From: Sperchopsis tessellata
Lineage: Eukaryota > Arthropoda > Insecta > Coleoptera > Hydrophilidae
DNA length: 34,661 bases
Direction: 5' to 3'
NCBI GenBank assembly: GCA_033557685.1
Contig: JAWQRN010000192.1
Span: forward strand, 1 to 34,661
Shown piece by piece: positions 30,685-34,661 of the stretch (position 1 is its first letter; the number at the start of each line of letters is the position of its first letter). The notes beneath the pieces were generated by a model. That model saw nothing but the letters and a program-made list of their open reading frames with translations, had not been told where the DNA came from and made no database searches. The translations under genes and the position numbers were made by a program.

Positions 30685-32119
30685 CCCTATCTTAATTTAC
30701 CTACATAATATACCTACCATCCTTTTAAAAGGACGCCGTAAAGTTACCAGAATTATCATAAATCAATTGATTGAGGGTAGATGGGAGCACTTTTCTAGCA
30801 TTCTAGAAGTAGGGTTGAGTATATTGAAGCCATTTTGTGTGATCATTTTGAATTATAAAACCAAAATCTAACATTTTTTTAATACGCTGAAAAAATGTCT
30901 AGGCAAGTAAAATAAAATATAATATATGTTATTGACAATATTTTGAATTTCTAAATTATTACTAAATATGTAAACTAATATGTGCTATGAAAAACTAACT
31001 TAAATGTTTATATTTTACTATTTGAAAGCTACTAATAAAACACATAGTTTTACTGTTCTTTTAAATTAAATTTAAACTGCAAATATTACGGCGCGCATTC
31101 TGTTTCGTAATTCCTTGTATGTAAATGCAAATAAATGTTTTCGTATCTACATATGAAAGTATGGGCTTCTCTGGCTCGTGTGTTGTAGTAGAGAAGTATA
31201 TGTGGATGAATGGATGGATTTGAATGTATTACTAACTATCTTATGATACATAAACAATTGTTTATAAAGCACGAACATGAATACAATTAACATCGCGTAC
31301 CCGAGCTGTAAGTTTGCTGAATATAAATTGTTTAACTGTGTGACCAAAATTACGTCGAGCAGGTATTTGAACTGTTGTCTTGAAGAGTACAAGATATATT
31401 TGTAGAAGGCCTATCCACGATTACCCAGAACGTCTTTAGGTATAAAACCTCCCTCTTTTCCCTGTTACAGCGTGTACCCATACTGAAAAAGAAAAAGTTT
31501 GGCCCTTATCTGATGGTCGATAAAAAGGGAAAGCACCTATATTTTGTACAATGTGTATAAAAATATTCCGCTATAAAAGGGAATACACTTTTAGTCGGAG
31601 TTAACCCAAATAAGTATCGGCCCTATTGTTCCCACAACGTTTTGAGAAAACCGACTAATATTAGGCATAAAATGGCGTAAACAATAATAGTCAATTTATG
31701 TACCATACACATTACATTCAATCACTGTAATTGGGGAATCGGCTAAGGAAAGTTGGTTAGAAGTTTCGAAATTATTTATGTTTGCACAAAACTTGTATAA
31801 TTTCTTTTCTGCTTCAACTGGTAGGTGGAAAATATTGAAACGCCATTTACCATTGGTATGTAACTTACTTAAAACGTTGCGTAACACGCGTTGGTCAGCA
31901 AGTATTGAAACTGAATGCAATAGTTAATGGTTATGGTATATGTCAATCCTACATAAAAACCTTGTAACAAATCGGAAGCAAAAGGCTTGAAGAAACACTT
32001 ACATTTATTGGAAATTGCTTTGATAATTACATTTTGGAACGATATTTTGAAAATAATGAATACAAAAGGTAGAAATTGATATTGACACTATAGTTCATTG
32101 AAAAGATGTGAACAGGAAA
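30685..32119. other. Intergenic stretch, no gene seen
   Basis: AT-rich. A minus-strand open stretch at 31696-31920 (74 codons) and another at 31147-31392 have no motif I recognise. A slightly less AT-rich segment near 31400-31650 also gives nothing recognisable. Confidence 0.5.
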
Positions 32120-32289
32120 ATGCAATATGGATATCTTTAAATATGGAGTACGAGAAGCATCGTACATCAATGTCAAAAGGAAAATGAAAACATTCTTGAC
32201 ATAGACGAGACGGTACAGGAATGCGAAGTACAAGAAGTATTAAGAAAATAAGTGGACAAAGCCGAGACGCTGCAAGAGGAAGAAATTTC

Positions 32290-32629
32290 CAAAATATCAG
32301 AGTAGGCCAATAGAAATCACGGCTAGGCTCCTGCTAGCAAAAAGGGCAATAGGCGAGGGATGGAATTGATGGCGAGTGAATGAAGAGGATAATCCGTCAA
32401 GATGCTACAATTGCCACAGAGTGGGGCACATGGCAAGATATTGTACAAAAAAAAGGAAACACGTGTTATAAGTGTGAAGAAGAAGGAATGCCAAAACCCC
32501 CAAAAGTGCTACTTGTGCAATGAAGAGGGGCATAAAGCTGAGACTATGCGCTGTCCTGAATATAGAGCTATAGTAAAGGCACATGAGAAGGAGAAGGAGA
32601 AAAGGGGACGGCCCTTAAATACAAAATGA
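32290..32629 (+). pseudogene. Retrotransposon ORF1 (gag-like) 3' part with zinc knuckles, frameshifted
   Basis: A stretch reading ITARLLLAKRAIGEGWN (then a stop) and WRVNEEDNPS leads into the first knuckle, CYNCHRVGHMARYC (CX2CX4HX4C, 32403-32444). The second, CYKCEEEG..C (32464 on), is in another frame. The third, CYLCNEEGHKAETMRC, is in a third frame, which runs to TGA at 32627-32629. Gag knuckles bind the element RNA. Two frame changes separate the knuckles; one follows an eight-A run. The stop overlaps the ORF2 start codon. Confidence 0.8.
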
Positions 32630-33330
32630 AAATAAAAATTGTACAAATGTACCTTGGTAGGGGCAAGGGGGCTATGGACCTGCTAAGGCACATGTGCACA
32701 GACGATGGAGTAGACTTTGCCCTAGTTTCAGAACCTAATCAAAACATGATCAGAGCCAACTCGCGATGGATAACTGACAAGAAAATTGACTCAGCTATTT
32801 ACATCTCTCAGAAAAGACATAAGGTCTGCAAGACAGGGCGCGGAGATGGTTATGTATGGGCAGAATGTGAAAACATGGTGTTTTATGTATGCTACATCTC
32901 GCCCGCAGCCAACATAGAGAGCTTCCAACACTTCTTGACCGTTCTTGGCACAGACATTAAACAACACAAAAAGTCATTACTAATAGGTGGGGATTTTAAT
33001 GCTGCCCCACAACTGCCCCACAACTGGGGCTCCCCAGTGTAAGACCGCAAGGGAAACACCTTGGCTGAGTGGGTTAGCGAGCGAGATTAAGTGATACTAA
33101 ATAGAGGCGATACACCAACTTTCGCCATAAATGGAGGGACCTCCTACATACACGTCACCGTGTGCTCAGCAGGCCTGGCGGGACACATTGAAAAATGGCA
33201 AGTGAGCGACGAGGAAAACCTTAGCGATCACAAAAACATAAACATTGAGATTGGGAAAATGAAAACAGGAAACAAACAGCATATTAACAGGAAAGGGTGG
33301 ATTTACAAAAAGAACTGGCAGAACAGCTAG
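32626..33330 (+). pseudogene. Retrotransposon ORF2 endonuclease domain, two in-frame TAA stops
   Basis: The frame from ATG 32626 encodes an apurinic-like endonuclease of the R1 type: KIKIVQMYLGRGKGAMDLL, LVSEPNQN (catalytic Glu), GYVWAECENMVFYVCYISP, LLIGGDFNAAPQLPHNWGSP (catalytic Asp/Asn), then TPTFAING and a NLSDHKNI end (catalytic Asp-His). TAA at 33040-33042 and 33088-33090 break an otherwise continuous frame, which ends at TAG 33328-33330. The enzyme would nick target DNA to prime reverse transcription. Confidence 0.85.
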
Positions 33331-34661
33331 TCAGGAAAATAGTTGACTTTGCAGAGCGGTTGACCTATGCGTACACTATCAAAGAACTGATGGGCAGCAT
33401 GGAGGCGTCATCCAACAGTGAACTAAAATAGAAACACTTTAGATACATACTCCAACCTGCATAATGGTGGAACGAAGAAATAGCAGAACTAAGCAAAAAC
33501 CAATAAGAGAGCTAGCGAGAGCATATAGTACCAAAGGAAGGTATGGCCTGCGCATCGGAGAAAATACCCAGTATTACGTCAGAGAAAATAAGAGAAGCTG
33601 GTAAAAGAATAAAGATTGGTAAAGCAGCTGGACCAGATAGGAAACCGCCATACTCATAATACCAATGGATACATTAGTCAATGAGGGCACATTCCCAAGA
33701 GAATGGAAATCTAACCCTCATAGAAAAAACCAGCAAGACAGGACAAAGTAAATCATATAGATCAATGGGTCTCCCGAATGCAGCCTGAAAATTGTATGAG
33801 CAAGTAATAATCAAGAGCTTGACAAATGAAATTGTAAGGAAGGAAGGCTTTGCTCAGTTGCAATACGGCCTCAGGCAAGGACGCTCTACTGTAGACGTCA
33901 TACAACGCGTACAAGAAATAGTGATGGAAAAGAGTAAGAAACCAAACAAAAATATATGGTATTAGTCACATAAGATGTAAAAAATGCATTCAACACGGCC
34001 CCCTGGACCGGTAAAATAAAGAAACTACGAGAGAGATATACAAATCCATATATAGTAAAGATGTAGTTACCTAGAGGACAGAAAATTTCATATAGGAAAC
34101 ACCGGGGCCCCGCAGGGCTCTGTACTGGAACCCACACTCTGGAATATATACTATGACGGAGTATTGAGAGAAATGATGCTGCACGAAACTACACTAATCG
34201 GATGCTCTGATGACGTAGCGTTAGTAGTGGGTGGAAATAATAAAGGCGCCATAGAGGAAGACATAAAATGGGCGATAGGTAGGATCGTGGTATGGTAACC
34301 AAACTAGTTTTAAATACCTGGGAATCACATTTGGACATATCATGAATATGTGAATGCACATCAAGGGAGTAATGGTGAGGGCTGACTGAGCCGGCTAATG
34401 CCTAACATCGGAGGTTCGAGACAGGAGTAGATGAAAGTTATCTGCAGTGCAGTAAACTTCATACTATTATAAGGAGCACCTGCATGGAACGAGTGGGTTA
34501 AAAGAGCGAAATATAGGAGCGCCTTAGAAAGAACCCAAAGGAAAATAGCCATTAGATTAGCGTGCGCCTACAGGATTACCTGTACAAAAGCCATATAAGT
34601 GGTAGCCGGAACTACACCCATACACCTGCTTGCACTAGAGCGTACCTACGAAAGAAACAAG
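33331..34661 (+). pseudogene. Retrotransposon ORF2 reverse transcriptase region, degenerate
   Basis: Reading resumes in another frame (EQLVRKIVDFAERL, SMEASSNSELK) and passes through several stops. The fingers/palm motif LRQGRSTVDVIQ and the GAPQGS box are intact. The catalytic box, normally (F/Y)ADD, is CSDD at 34203-34214; both Asp residues remain but the aromatic and Ala are replaced. The region continues to the window edge, so the 3' end and poly(A) or target junction are not visible. Confidence 0.82.

Larger units (their letters stand above)
32120..34661 (+). mobile_element. R1-clade non-LTR retrotransposon, degenerate, cut by window edge
   Basis: In order: gag-like zinc knuckles (32403-32575), an endonuclease domain (32626-33330), a WWNEEIAELSK linker (about 33470), and reverse transcriptase blocks. 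The RT blocks are KIGKAAGPD (about 33630), QYGLRQGRSTVDVIQRVQEI (about 33859-33918), TGAPQGSVLEPTLWNIYYDG (about 34101-34160) and CSDDVALVV (34203-34229). A C-terminal APAWNEWVKRAKYRSALERT region and GTTPIHLLALERTYE run to the window end. The set is typical of the R1 clade. Composition is richer in GC than the flanks. No rRNA sequence adjoins it, so it is not an rDNA insertion here. The 5' limit is approximate. Confidence 0.85.

Noticed and set aside
30452..30871. A 139-codon plus-strand open frame
   Set aside because: It reads through GGTTTTC repeat units, giving repetitive VGFHNRG-like text, and is explained by the dyad-rich element.
31696..31920. A 74-codon minus-strand open frame
   Set aside because: Plausible amino-acid mix but no motif, splice partner or start context. 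It was kept only as a remark in the intergenic entry.
1..34661. CRISPR arrays, bacterial operons, rRNA genes and tRNA genes
   Set aside because: No regularly spaced identical repeats, Shine-Dalgarno-linked gene runs, rRNA segments or convincing tRNA cloverleaf were seen. The genes are plainly eukaryotic.

Overview
The window looks like nuclear DNA from an insect. It is strongly AT-rich, its genes are split by GT-AG introns from about 90 bp to 5 kb, and it carries insect-type transposable elements. Its thioredoxin reductase ends in Ser-Cys-Cys-Ser with no selenocysteine, as in Drosophila. I cannot fix the order. All exon joins below were made by hand from splice signals, reading frame and family similarity.

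Three host genes are supported. (1) Thioredoxin reductase (TrxR) on the + strand has two alternative first exons, cytosolic at 5997-6015 and mitochondrial at 6330-6465. Both join the same six exons ending at 18133. (2) A short-chain dehydrogenase of the sniffer/C-factor type on the - strand shows only its first coding exon (6068-6193). That exon lies between the two TrxR first exons, so the two genes diverge and interlock. (3) SSRP1, the HMG-box subunit of the FACT histone chaperone, is on the - strand with nine coding exons from 29108 down to 21741. It is convergent with TrxR across about 3.6 kb.

The rest is mostly decayed mobile DNA. A 3.3-kb pogo/Tigger-type DNA transposon with long terminal inverted repeats fills 58-3358. 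An RTE-like LINE remnant lies antisense in the last TrxR intron (14907-15960). A jockey-like RT fragment and a Penelope-like GIY-YIG fragment lie between TrxR and SSRP1. A second RTE-like remnant lies antisense in SSRP1 intron 7 (24620-26065), and a 377-bp TA-flanked MITE sits in SSRP1 intron 2 (28026-28402). A block rich in ACCGGT/GGTTTTC dyads, probably a hAT-type non-autonomous element, lies upstream of SSRP1 (30096-30684). A broken R1-clade retrotransposon runs off the right edge (about 32120-34661).

The most interesting host feature is the interlocked TrxR/dehydrogenase 5' region. Two enzymes tied to redox and carbonyl stress may share regulatory DNA, while TrxR uses two promoters to supply cytosol and mitochondria. 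The SSRP1 C-terminal tail is also unusual, being lengthened by about five tandem Lys/Pro-then-Ser/Asp/Glu units.
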